This document shows positions 1 to 8,232 of a DNA stretch of 62,675 nt, piece after piece. The DNA comes from Baaleninema simplex PCC 7105 (lineage in GTDB: Bacteria; Cyanobacteriota; Cyanobacteriia; Cyanobacteriales; Geitlerinemataceae): contig NZ_KB235958.1 in NCBI RefSeq assembly GCF_000332355.1, forward strand, positions 2,552,290 to 2,614,964, written 5' to 3'. Every line of letters starts with the position of its first letter. The first letter of the stretch is position 1. The position numbers were made by a program, and so were the translations under genes. Under the pieces are notes generated by a model, which saw nothing but the letters and a program-made list of their open reading frames with translations, had not been told where the DNA came from and ran no database searches.

Positions 1-24
1 CGCTCGCTTCGACTTCGCTCAGCG

Positions 25-52
25 TTGAGTCCGAGCGGAGTCGAGGACTCAA
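25..52. repeat. Short inverted repeat
   Basis: Arms TTGAGTCC (25-32) and GGACTCAA (45-52) flank a 12-base centre. It is a palindrome of the GAGCGGAGTCGA type common between cyanobacterial genes. No function can be assigned; the start of the window cuts off its context. Confidence 0.6.
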
Positions 53-87
53 ACACTGGTTTTTTCCAACCTGACAAACCCCTATCT

Positions 88-148
88 ATCCCCCCAACCC
101 CCCTTTCAAAGGGGGGCGAAGGGGGGATAGGGGGCTAAGGAGGGATGT
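88..148. repeat. G/C-tract palindromic repeat, copy 1
   Basis: Runs of C6 followed by runs of G6 (for example CCCCCCTTTC then AAAGGGGGG) form a folding repeat. The core ATCCCCCCAACCCCCCTT recurs at 7058-7099, so this is a dispersed element and not a gene-specific site. Confidence 0.7.
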
Positions 149-674
149 GGTGAAGACTTCTTGAAACCTAGCTTATCAGAATTTAAAATGAGGTTTACTA
201 CCTTTTTTTTGGAAATTGAAACGTGACGAGAAGTAGCGATCGCATTTCCAAAATTTCAGCATCCGATTCGCTTTCGCAGTTGCCACAATAGCCACATTAT
301 AACACTACCACCAATACCAATTATTATACTAACAATAAAGGTATACTGAAAATAAAGGCAGGATCGAGCAAAATATTAAAAATTGTGAGTTCTCGTGTTT
401 GCTATGAATCCGGGGTTTGAGTCGTCGCGACTGTTACCGCCAGCACACTGTCGGCTAAGCCGACATTTGCAATTCAAATTGTGACATTTAGCTTGCGATC
501 GCTCTTGGTTTGTGCGATGTGGATAACACCTTCGGCAATAGATGGCTACTCTCGTTCTCTAGCACAGAGCGCTCCCTGATGTTGATGCCCCCTGCCGTTA
601 CCCTCTCCTTTCCCCGAGGCTGGTTAACTTCACGACGCCTCCCCTGTTAACTCTTCTGAAACTGCCGAATATCA
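149..674. other. Non-coding stretch before the lipoprotein gene
   Basis: About 525 bases without a convincing reading frame. It is A/T-richer around 180-400. It should hold the promoter of the lipoprotein-kinase-UPF0182 operon, but I cannot place -35 and -10 boxes with confidence. Confidence 0.4.
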
Positions 675-1184
675 GTGCTTAGAAACTCAGCCTTCACCAG
701 TATTAGTATTAGCGTCGCCCTCGTCCTCACCCTTCCCGGCTGCACCTCCCTGGTTATCGACGAGTACGAAGCGACCGCCCTCACCACCTACACCTGGCGC
801 GTCCCCTACGAAGAAACAACGAGCGACAAACTGCCGCGTTACGAAGAATTTGCCTCCAATTCCGTCCTCAACGTCAACGGAGAACGCCCCGAAGGAGCGG
901 TGGGGAACGCCGACGAAAAAGGGCTGTGGTGGCCGAAACTCCCGCCTCGTCCGACTGTCGAAAACATTGAAGCGCGAGAAACGCCCCGAGAACGACCCGG
1001 AACTCCCGAACTGCTGAAGACAGTAGAATATTACATATCCTACGAACAGGGCGGACGCCAGGTGACACTCCCGACGGATTACGCCTCGTACCGACAAGCC
1101 GTCCGCGCCCGCGAGGCCGGAAAATCTCTCAAGCTCACCCTCGGAGTCAACGATCGCACGGTGGAAAAAGCCGAACCTCTCTAA
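675..1184 (+). CDS. Putative exported lipoprotein upstream of kinase
   Basis: A 169-residue protein starting at GTG 675. The N-terminus has a short polar segment, a hydrophobic core and the lipobox LPGC, with Cys23 as the predicted lipidation site, so it is expected on the periplasmic face of a membrane. The mature part is rich in Pro, Glu and Arg and shows no domain I recognise. The kinase gene starts four bases after the stop, which implies co-transcription and possibly a functional link between this protein and the kinase's outer segment; that link is inference. The GTG start is chosen because it gives a complete signal peptide. Confidence 0.7.
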   Translation: MLRNSAFTSISISVALVLTLPGCTSLVIDEYEATALTTYTWRVPYEETTSDKLPRYEEFASNSVLNVNGERPEGAVGNADEKGLWWPKLPPRPTVENIEARETPRERPGTPELLKTVEYYISYEQGGRQVTLPTDYASYRQAVRAREAGKSLKLTLGVNDRTVEKAEPL

Positions 1185-1188
1185 GCCT

Positions 1189-2700
1189 ATGGTTTCTCAG
1201 CTCCTCAACAACCGTTACCTCGCTCTCGAAACCCTCGGAACTGGGGGTTTCGGACAAACTTACCTCGCCGAAGACACCCACCTGCCCTCGCGACGCCGTT
1301 GTGTCATCAAACAACTGCAACAGGTCACGCAAACCCCCGATCGCTACGCCGACGTCTGCACCCGCTTCGAGCGCGAAGCTGCCGTTCTCGAAGAACTCGG
1401 AGAGGAACACCCACAAATTCCCCGTCTGTATGCCTACTTTTCCGAAGCCGGTCGTTTTTACTTAGTTCAAGAATGGATCGACGGCGATACCCTCTTGCAA
1501 CAAGTCCAGCAACGGGGATTGTGGAACGAAGGCGCTGTGGTTCGGCTGTTAAGGCAAATTCTCCCGGTTCTCGACTTCATTCACAGTCGCCACATCGTCC
1601 ACCGAGACGTCAAACCTGAAAATATCGTCGTGCGCCGCAAAGACGGACTTCCTGTCCTTATCGATTTCGGAGCAGTGAAGGAAGCCGTGAACGCGCCCGA
1701 GTTGCCCACAAAATCTTCTGTGGTTATCGGGACGCCCGGATTTATGTCGAGCGAGCAGGCCGCCGGACGTCCGACCTACGCCAGCGATCTCTACAGCTTG
1801 GCATTGACCGCCATTTACCTGCTGTCGGGAACGCTACCCCAGGACATTGCCGTCGATCGCCGCACGGGAGAACTGCGCTGGCGCGAGGTGGTGCCGAACC
1901 TGCGGGGAAATTTGGCGACGACCCTCGAGCGAGCCGTGCGCTTCCATCCGCGCGATCGCTTTTCAAGCGCCAGCGAAATGCTCGCCGCCCTGACGCCGGG
2001 AAACAACCTCTCGTCGATGAAAACGATCGCCGTCGCCCCGGCCGCCCCGTCGCAAGTCGTCACGCAAGTTCGATCGCCGGTGACGATCCCTCAAGTGACG
2101 CAACCGCCATCTCGCCAACACCTGCCCCGAACGATAAAACCCACTCAGGCGAAGCCAGGGTTCGGACGCCTTCCGGCCGTCGTCGCAGCGATCGTCGCGG
2201 CAGCGTTGGGCGGCCTGGCTATCGGTTGGGAAAGCATGGAAAACGACCGCGAGACCCCAAATACCCCCGTCCTCGACAAAACGCGCGATCGCCCCGACGC
2301 CCCCCAACCGGTCGCTCGACCGGCCGTCGATCCGACACCGAACACCGAACCCGACGAACCCGCCGTTCGCGACGTTTCGGCACCCCGAACCGACGAAACG
2401 TGGGAAGAGAAAAAGCAGATCCCGAACCCCGAACCCGAGGTGACGCCAGAACCGACCCCCTCCCCCGAGGTGACTCCAGCGCCAGAACCGACCTGGGAAC
2501 CCCAGATGGAGGAGAACCCGGAAGAACTCACAGACGACCCCGCACCGACGCTGAAAACGCCCTCAGACGCGAAACCCGTACCGGTGGTCGAGTCGGAGTC
2601 TGCCATCGACGAGATCGAGGGTTCCGCGATGCCCGAGTCGAAATCTGCACCCGCTACCGTTCTCGACTGGGGAGACGATCCGGCAGAGGTGACGAGGTAG
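1189..2700 (+). CDS. Membrane-anchored Ser/Thr protein kinase
   Basis: Eukaryotic-type protein kinase of 503 residues. Visible are the Gly-rich loop GTGGFGQTY, Lys41 (CVIKQL), the catalytic loop HRDVKPEN with Asp140, DFG at 159-161 and an activation segment GTPGFMSSEQ in place of a classic APE. The kinase domain spans about residues 10-270. A linker leads to one membrane span near 330-347, then a roughly 150-residue tail very rich in Pro, Glu and Thr that should lie outside the cytoplasm. This is the architecture of cyanobacterial Spk-type kinases: ATP-dependent phosphorylation of proteins on Ser/Thr. It sits between a lipoprotein gene (4-base gap) and a UPF0182 gene (10-base gap), so the three are probably one operon. 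The substrate is unknown; no PASTA or other sensor domain is seen. Confidence 0.9.
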   Translation: MVSQLLNNRYLALETLGTGGFGQTYLAEDTHLPSRRRCVIKQLQQVTQTPDRYADVCTRFEREAAVLEELGEEHPQIPRLYAYFSEAGRFYLVQEWIDGDTLLQQVQQRGLWNEGAVVRLLRQILPVLDFIHSRHIVHRDVKPENIVVRRKDGLPVLIDFGAVKEAVNAPELPTKSSVVIGTPGFMSSEQAAGRPTYASDLYSLALTAIYLLSGTLPQDIAVDRRTGELRWREVVPNLRGNLATTLERAVRFHPRDRFSSASEMLAALTPGNNLSSMKTIAVAPAAPSQVVTQVRSPVTIPQVTQPPSRQHLPRTIKPTQAKPGFGRLPAVVAAIVAAALGGLAIGWESMENDRETPNTPVLDKTRDRPDAPQPVARPAVDPTPNTEPDEPAVRDVSAPRTDETWEEKKQIPNPEPEVTPEPTPSPEVTPAPEPTWEPQMEENPEELTDDPAPTLKTPSDAKPVPVVESESAIDEIEGSAMPESKSAPATVLDWGDDPAEVTR

Positions 2701-2710
2701 GGCTGAAATC

Positions 2711-5700
2711 ATGATAAAACGCGTGTTTCCCCTGCTCGTCGCGATCGCGGGTCTCATCTTTTGTCTCGATTTCGCCGCGCGGATCGTCGGTGAAGTGTTT
2801 TGGTTTCAGGAAGTCGGCTATCTCCCGGTCTTCCAAACTCGACTGCAAACTCAGGTCGCCGTGTGGGTGCTGTCGGTGGGGGCGACCCTCTCGGTCGGTT
2901 GGGGAAACCTGCGTTTGGCGCAACGGTTGAAATATCTCGATCGCGTCCAGTTCCCCCGCCAAGCTAACGGAAGCGATCGCTCCAAAACGCCAGCCCTCGG
3001 CTTGGGGGGACTGCTGTTCGTGGGATGGGGACTGGGATTTTTGCTGTCGTTGATGTTGCTGTACTACAGCGACTTAGCCCTCGATCGCTGGCATCCCGAT
3101 TGGAACCTCCCCAGTATCGCCGCGACGCTTCCCCAACGCTTTAACGCCATCGAATACCTGCGATCGCTGCAACCGATCGCCGAGTATCCCCTCGCTTGGG
3201 GCGTTTTGGCCGTGTTGCCCGTGGTAATTCTCCTGTCGCCCCGCCTCTGTTTGCGGATCTCCACGATCGCCTTGAGTCTCGGCTTCGGCGTCCTGTTACC
3301 GGCCCAGTGGGCTCGGATATTGCAAGCGTTTCGTCCGACGGAATTCGCCCAAACCGACCCGCTCTTCGGCCTCGATATTGCCTTTTACAGCTTTCGCCTC
3401 CCAGTCCTCGAACTCTTGGAATTTTGGAGTTTCGGCATCGTCGGCTACTGTTTCGTGGCCGTCACCCTTACCTATTTGCTCTCGGGGGATTCTCTCAGCG
3501 AAGGGCGCTTTCCGGGGTTTTCGCGACGCCAGCAACGCCACTTACAAGGACTCGGCGGCGTTACGGCGATGGTTTTGGCGTTGAGTTTCTGGCTGCAACG
3601 ATACGAACTCCTGTACTCGGAAGACGGGGTGGTGTACGGTGCCAGTTATACGGACGTTAACGTCACGCTTCCGGCCTATACGGCGTTGGCGTTGTTGGCG
3701 GTGGCGATCGCCGTGTTGCTGCTGTGGCAAGCGCTGACGGGGGCCTCTCCCTTCGATCGCCGTTCCCGTCGCCGACCGACCTTGGAGGAAAAACTTGCCC
3801 CCCGACGGCCGCGAAAAACTCTGGTTCCGCCACTGTACGTTATTTTGGGCGGTTACGCGATCGCCGCCGGTGCGACGACCTGGCTGCTTCCGGCGTTGGT
3901 ACAGCGTATCGTGGTGCAGCCCAACGAGTTGGCTCGGGAACGCCCGTTTATCGAACGCAGCATCGCCTACACGCGAGGGAGTTTCGATCTCGACAACATC
4001 GAAGTCGAAACCTTCAATCCCACGGGAACCTTAGACGAAGCGTCTTTGAAAGCCAACAGCCTCACCATTCGCAACATTCGCTTGTGGGACAGTCGCCCCC
4101 TGTTGGACACCAACCGCCAACTGCAACAAATTCGGCTGTATTACAAGTTTGCTAACGCCGATATCGATCGCTACACCATCCGACGCCGACCGACGCCGAA
4201 CAATCCCCAGGCTAACGAAACGCGTCAGGTGATTTTGGCAGCGCGAGAGTTAGACTACAGTGCGGTTCCCGAACGCGCCCAAACTTGGGTCAACCAGCAT
4301 TTGGTGTACACTCACGGCTACGGGTTTACGATGAGTCCGGTGAACACGGCCACGCAAAGCGGGTTGCCGGAGTATTTTGTCAAGGGTATCGCCACCGAAC
4401 CCACCCCCGGACAAGACGACCCGATCGAGGTGACCGATCCGTTGGTTCGCGATAGTATCCCCATCGGTTCGCCCCGGTTGTATTACGGGGAACTGACGGA
4501 TACTTACGTGATGACCTCGACGCGGATTCAGGAGTTGGACTATCCCAGCGGGGACGAGAACGTTTATAACACTTACGACGGACGCGGGGGAATTCGCATC
4601 GGGACGGGGTGGCGGCGTTGGCTGTACGCGGTCTATTTGCGCGATTGGCGCATGGTGTTGACGGAGAATTTTTTACCGGAGACGAAGTTGCTGTTTCGCC
4701 GCACGCTCGATCGCCGGGTTAAGTCGATCGCGCCGTTTCTGCGCTACGACGCCGATCCCTATCTGGTGACGGCGGATTTAGACCCGGACAACGACGATCC
4801 GAACAAGAACTATTTGTATTGGATTCTCGACGCGTACACGACGAGCGATCGCTATCCTTACGCCGATCCCGGAGACCATTCGTTTAACTATATTCGCAAT
4901 TCGGTCAAGGTGGTCATCGACGCCTACAACGGCTCGGTACAGTTTTATGTGGTGGACGGCCGCGATCCGATTTTGCAAACCTATCAAAAACTGTTTCCGA
5001 CGTTATTTCAACCCCTCTCGGTGATGCCTCGGACGCTGCTGCGCCACATTCGCTACCCTATCGATTTGTTCTCGGTGCAGTCGGAACGGTTGCTGATTTA
5101 CCACATGACCGATCCCCAGGTGTTCTACAACCGAGAGGACCAATGGCAGGTTCCCACGGAAATCTACCGCAACGAGGAGAAGTCGGTGGAACCGTACTAT
5201 TTGATTATGAAGCTGCCTCAGTCTACCTCGGAGGAGTTTATTTTGCTGCACCCGTTTACGCCGCGACGACGGGCGAATTCGATCGCGTGGCTGGCGGGGC
5301 GATCGGACGGGGAAAATTACGGCAAACTGTTGTTGTATCAGTTCCCGAAACAGGAGTTGGTTTACGGGCCGGGGCAAATTGAAGCCCGCATCAATCAAGA
5401 TCCGGTGATTTCCCAGCAGCTTTCGTTGTGGAACCAGCAGGGATCGCGGGTCATTCAGGGGAATTTGTTGATGATTCCCATCGAGCGATCGCTGTTGTAC
5501 GTCGAACCGCTGTATTTGGAAGCCGAACAGAATAGTTTACCGACGTTGGCGCGGGTGATCGTGGCTTATGAGAATCAGATCGCGATGGCACCGACGTTAG
5601 ATCGGGCGTTGACGGCCATTTTCGAGCCGGAACAGTTACCCGCTCGGAGTATTATTCGGTCGATCGAGGGAATTTTGCCGGGTGCGGGCGATGGAGAGGA

Positions 5701-5716
5701 GGAAACGGAGGAATAG
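2711..5716 (+). CDS. UPF0182 family large membrane protein
   Basis: A 1001-residue protein matching the UPF0182 (PF03699) pattern. The first 400 or so residues hold about seven hydrophobic spans, beginning with RVFPLLVAIAGLIFCLDF and the family-like EVFWFQEVGY. A long soluble part follows, with motifs such as YTHGYGFTMSPVN and RLYYGELTDTYV. Length and layout fit the family (about 900-1000 residues). The molecular role of UPF0182 is not established; a cell-envelope protein with a large external domain is likely. It begins ten bases after the kinase stop codon, so it is probably co-expressed and a candidate partner or substrate of the kinase (inference). The C-terminus is acidic (GDGEEETEE). 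Confidence 0.9.
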   Translation: MIKRVFPLLVAIAGLIFCLDFAARIVGEVFWFQEVGYLPVFQTRLQTQVAVWVLSVGATLSVGWGNLRLAQRLKYLDRVQFPRQANGSDRSKTPALGLGGLLFVGWGLGFLLSLMLLYYSDLALDRWHPDWNLPSIAATLPQRFNAIEYLRSLQPIAEYPLAWGVLAVLPVVILLSPRLCLRISTIALSLGFGVLLPAQWARILQAFRPTEFAQTDPLFGLDIAFYSFRLPVLELLEFWSFGIVGYCFVAVTLTYLLSGDSLSEGRFPGFSRRQQRHLQGLGGVTAMVLALSFWLQRYELLYSEDGVVYGASYTDVNVTLPAYTALALLAVAIAVLLLWQALTGASPFDRRSRRRPTLEEKLAPRRPRKTLVPPLYVILGGYAIAAGATTWLLPALVQRIVVQPNELARERPFIERSIAYTRGSFDLDNIEVETFNPTGTLDEASLKANSLTIRNIRLWDSRPLLDTNRQLQQIRLYYKFANADIDRYTIRRRPTPNNPQANETRQVILAARELDYSAVPERAQTWVNQHLVYTHGYGFTMSPVNTATQSGLPEYFVKGIATEPTPGQDDPIEVTDPLVRDSIPIGSPRLYYGELTDTYVMTSTRIQELDYPSGDENVYNTYDGRGGIRIGTGWRRWLYAVYLRDWRMVLTENFLPETKLLFRRTLDRRVKSIAPFLRYDADPYLVTADLDPDNDDPNKNYLYWILDAYTTSDRYPYADPGDHSFNYIRNSVKVVIDAYNGSVQFYVVDGRDPILQTYQKLFPTLFQPLSVMPRTLLRHIRYPIDLFSVQSERLLIYHMTDPQVFYNREDQWQVPTEIYRNEEKSVEPYYLIMKLPQSTSEEFILLHPFTPRRRANSIAWLAGRSDGENYGKLLLYQFPKQELVYGPGQIEARINQDPVISQQLSLWNQQGSRVIQGNLLMIPIERSLLYVEPLYLEAEQNSLPTLARVIVAYENQIAMAPTLDRALTAIFEPEQLPARSIIRSIEGILPGAGDGEEETEE

Positions 5717-5764
5717 GTCGCGCGAGGGTTCGATACAATCGGAGAAACGACGACGGAGAAAGTT

Positions 5765-5974
5765 ATGAGTCGCCAATCGAAACCGGGAACTACTGCTACG
5801 ATCGCTCTGTACGTGGCGGGATTTGCCCTCGTCTTCGTGGCGATTATTTTGCTGTTGAAGGGAATCGGTTTGTTGGGGAATTTGCCGAATTCGATTTTGT
5901 GGGCGATCGGTTTGTTTGCAGCGGGTGCGGGGATTCTCGCCGGGATCGCCAACGTGACGAAACGCAGGCGGTAA
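5765..5974 (+). CDS. Small two-span membrane protein
   Basis: A 69-residue protein with two hydrophobic segments (about residues 12-30 and 41-58) separated by a short Gly/Asn/Pro turn, and a basic end TKRRR. It begins 48 bases after the UPF0182 stop and is probably the last gene of that operon. I do not recognise the family. The start ATG is preceded by GGAGAAAG, a plausible ribosome binding site. Function unknown. Confidence 0.65.
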   Translation: MSRQSKPGTTATIALYVAGFALVFVAIILLLKGIGLLGNLPNSILWAIGLFAAGAGILAGIANVTKRRR

Positions 5975-6012
5975 GAGTTGGTCACGAATCCCTGGACAGG
6001 GTGGAATCGGCT

Positions 6013-6846
6013 TTAGGATTCCTGTTTCTCGGGATTTTCGATGAGGTTTTGAAAACGCAGGTCGTTGCGAAGTTCGTTGAAGTCGGTGTTAGTTTGTACT
6101 AGCTGGCGAGACTCATCGGGATTGAGTTGAAACGCACGTTTTAAGCTGTCGAGAGCGAGTTCGATCTGGTTTTGCAACAGGTAGATATGGGATTTGTAGT
6201 ACCAGCTTCGGAAGTTGTTGGGAGTGATTTCGAGGGCTCGCTTGAAACTGTTGAAGGCTTCTTCGTAACGTTTGAGGTTAAATAACGCAATCCCTCGATT
6301 GTACCAGCCGAGATCTTCGTTGGGATTGATAGATACAGCGCGATCGTAACTGGCCAGGGCTTCTTCGTGGCGACCGAGATTAAATAGAGCGTTACCTCGA
6401 TAATCCCAAGCTGCATATCGGTTTGGCTCGATTTCGAGCGATCGATCTAAACTCGTAACGGCTTCTTCGTAACGTTTGAGGTTAAATAACGCAATACCCC
6501 GATTTTTCCAAGCTTTATGTTTGTTGGGCATCAGTTCTAGAGCGCGATCGTAGCTGGTAATGGCTTCTTCGTAATATTTTAACGCCAAGAAAGCGTTGCC
6601 TCGGTTGTTCCAAGCTTGATGGTGGTTTTCATCAACTTTTAGGGTGCGATCGAAACTGGCGAGCGCTTCTTCGTGGCGACCGAGTTTGTCCAGAGCAATG
6701 CCTCGGTTGTTCAAGAGGTCGGGAAGGTTAGGATTGAGAACGAGCGCTCGTTCGTAATAGGCGATCGCTTCTTCTAAAAAACCTGTTTGAATGCAATGGT
6801 CTCCGAGAACAGTCAAAGTCTGTAAATTGTTAAAGTCAGGTTTCAT
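6013..6846 (-). CDS. Tetratricopeptide repeat protein
   Basis: A 277-residue protein made almost wholly of TPR units of 34 residues. About seven are visible, with the consensus (A/W)W-NRG-AL--L-RYEEA---(Y/F)DRALE--PN repeating. There is no signal peptide or membrane span, so a cytoplasmic protein-binding scaffold is likely. The C-terminal segment after the last repeat (NDLRFQNLIE) resembles the cap found in related cyanobacterial TPR proteins. It converges on the small membrane protein gene with a 38-base gap. The partner is unknown. Confidence 0.85.
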   Translation of the reverse strand: MKPDFNNLQTLTVLGDHCIQTGFLEEAIAYYERALVLNPNLPDLLNNRGIALDKLGRHEEALASFDRTLKVDENHHQAWNNRGNAFLALKYYEEAITSYDRALELMPNKHKAWKNRGIALFNLKRYEEAVTSLDRSLEIEPNRYAAWDYRGNALFNLGRHEEALASYDRAVSINPNEDLGWYNRGIALFNLKRYEEAFNSFKRALEITPNNFRSWYYKSHIYLLQNQIELALDSLKRAFQLNPDESRQLVQTNTDFNELRNDLRFQNLIENPEKQES

Positions 6847-7039
6847 TTTTTTATTTAAGTTTTTAGCATTTCAAGCCATCGAAAGTCAATATCTTAAAAG
6901 ATAGGATTTATAATTTAAAGTATAAAAATATCATATTAAGGACACCTCAATTAATTCAAATTTATTGAGAAACAGGCTCTACTATCGAGAATTGACAAGG
7001 AGATTTCGGGTCTTCGGATTTTGAGGTGATAAGCGAATT

Positions 7040-7252
7040 TTATACCCGGTCAAAACCATCCCCCCAACCCCCCTTCGCAAGGGGGGCTAAGGGGGGATGC
7101 GCCTCGGTTCGATTTCGTATTATTAATAACAAATTACACCGTAATTTCAGGAGACCCGAGATTTCAAGGATTTCAGCCATTGGAGTTTGAGCCAGAATCA
7201 ATTTTTCGAGGTTCCCTTCAGTCAGGATATATTCGTCGTCGTATTGAAACAT
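7040..7252 (-). CDS. Short hypothetical ORF ending in a repeat; possible gene fragment
   Basis: The first 37 or so codons read as a plausible protein start (MFQYDDEYILTEGNLEKL). The last codons (PPLAPLAKGGWGDG) are simply the translation of the dispersed G/C-tract repeat at 7058-7099. It may therefore be a gene truncated by repeat insertion, or a chance frame. I do not recognise the family. Confidence 0.25.
   Translation of the reverse strand: MFQYDDEYILTEGNLEKLILAQTPMAEILEISGLLKLRCNLLLIIRNRTEAHPPLAPLAKGGWGDGFDRV
7058..7099. repeat. G/C-tract palindromic repeat, copy 2
   Basis: Second copy of the element at 88-148. It shares ATCCCCCCAACCCCCCTT and then folds back through AAGGGGGG. It lies in a 430-base gene-poor, A/T-rich interval (6847-7280) between the TPR gene and the transporter gene. 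Confidence 0.7.
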
Positions 7253-7280
7253 CGTCGTCTCGCTCCACTCTACTTCGATT

Positions 7281-8183
7281 TTACGCGAACAAAAGACTGA
7301 CTCCAGCCACAGCTGCGATCGCCCCTAAAACTGCTCGAATGCCAATTTTTTCTCCCGTCCAGGCGGCGATCGGTAGGACGAACAGGGGACTCGTGGCACT
7401 CAAGGTCTGAGAAATGCCCGCCGGGGCAAATTTTAACGAGGTTTGTTGCAACCAGATCGCTAAATACGTCCCGATAAAGGCAGCGACGATTAAAATTCCC
7501 CAAATTCGCCCCGATCGCACGGGTTTCCACTCGACACGCCGCTCTGCGGGCAGCCACAACATCCACAGGGGTAACACGACTACCCCCGCGACTAACCGTA
7601 CTAATGCCGCACTGAGGGGACTCGTCGTCGTTTCGGCTAAGGCGGCTCGGGAGAGAATCGCACCTCCGGCGTGGGACAAGGCCGCGATCGCTCCCCAGAC
7701 GACCCCCTCGGAGATGTTTTGGGCTTCTGTGGAAGTTTCTCCGACGCGATCGCCCACGACCCATGTGACGCCAAATAAAATTAAACCTATACCACATATA
7801 TCTAGTATTGTCAATAGTTCGCCGAGAAAGATCGCTGCAAGCAAGGCGGTTAGGGATGGGGCAAGGGTTTGCACGAGCAGGGTGCGCCGAGGTCCCAAAC
7901 GATTTAATGTTTGGAAAAAAGCAGTATCGCCCCAGCTAATCCCGATAATTCCACTGAGGGCTAAGAATAAAAGTGAAAACGTGGGAATTTCGGGAACTAG
8001 CATCCCTCGCAGCCCTAACGTCATCAAAATCATCGCAATGGCGAGCGTTCCTTTAATGACAGTCAGTTGGAACGGGGAAATTCGCTGTCCGAGGCGACTG
8101 TACAGGACGGACGAGATCGTCCAAAATGCCGCCGCTAAAAGGGCCGCCAGTTCGCCTCGGAAGGTCGTAAGGAAGTTCGACAC
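7281..8183 (-). CDS. EamA/DMT-family transporter
   Basis: An integral membrane protein with about ten hydrophobic helices in two homologous halves of five, the EamA (DMT superfamily) arrangement. The second half starts near EGVVWGAIAALSHAGGAI. Members export or exchange small metabolites; the substrate cannot be read from sequence. The open frame extends up to 8342, but that region overlaps the preceding glycosyltransferase and is Ser/Pro/Arg-rich and unlike the family. I therefore prefer GTG at 8183, 49 bases after the upstream stop. The start is preceded by a striking GTTAC/GTAAC palindrome (8195-8219). Length from 8183 is about 300 residues, normal for the family. Confidence 0.85.
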   Translation of the reverse strand: MSNFLTTFRGELAALLAAAFWTISSVLYSRLGQRISPFQLTVIKGTLAIAMILMTLGLRGMLVPEIPTFSLLFLALSGIIGISWGDTAFFQTLNRLGPRRTLLVQTLAPSLTALLAAIFLGELLTILDICGIGLILFGVTWVVGDRVGETSTEAQNISEGVVWGAIAALSHAGGAILSRAALAETTTSPLSAALVRLVAGVVVLPLWMLWLPAERRVEWKPVRSGRIWGILIVAAFIGTYLAIWLQQTSLKFAPAGISQTLSATSPLFVLPIAAWTGEKIGIRAVLGAIAAVAGVSLLFA

Positions 8184-8194
8184 GATCGCTCTCG

Positions 8195-8219
8195 GTAACG
8201 TTACATCACGTAATGTAAC
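8195..8219. promoter_or_regulatory. Palindromic operator-like site before the DMT gene
   Basis: GTTACAT and ATGTAAC form inverted arms (8200-8206 and 8213-8219) around a 6-base centre, and an overlapping perfect palindrome GTAACGTTAC lies at 8195-8204. The site falls in the 49-base gap between the GT2 stop and the proposed transporter start, a position suiting a dimeric repressor or activator. No regulator can be named. Confidence 0.4.
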
Positions 8220-8232
8220 GAAACTGGAGCTG

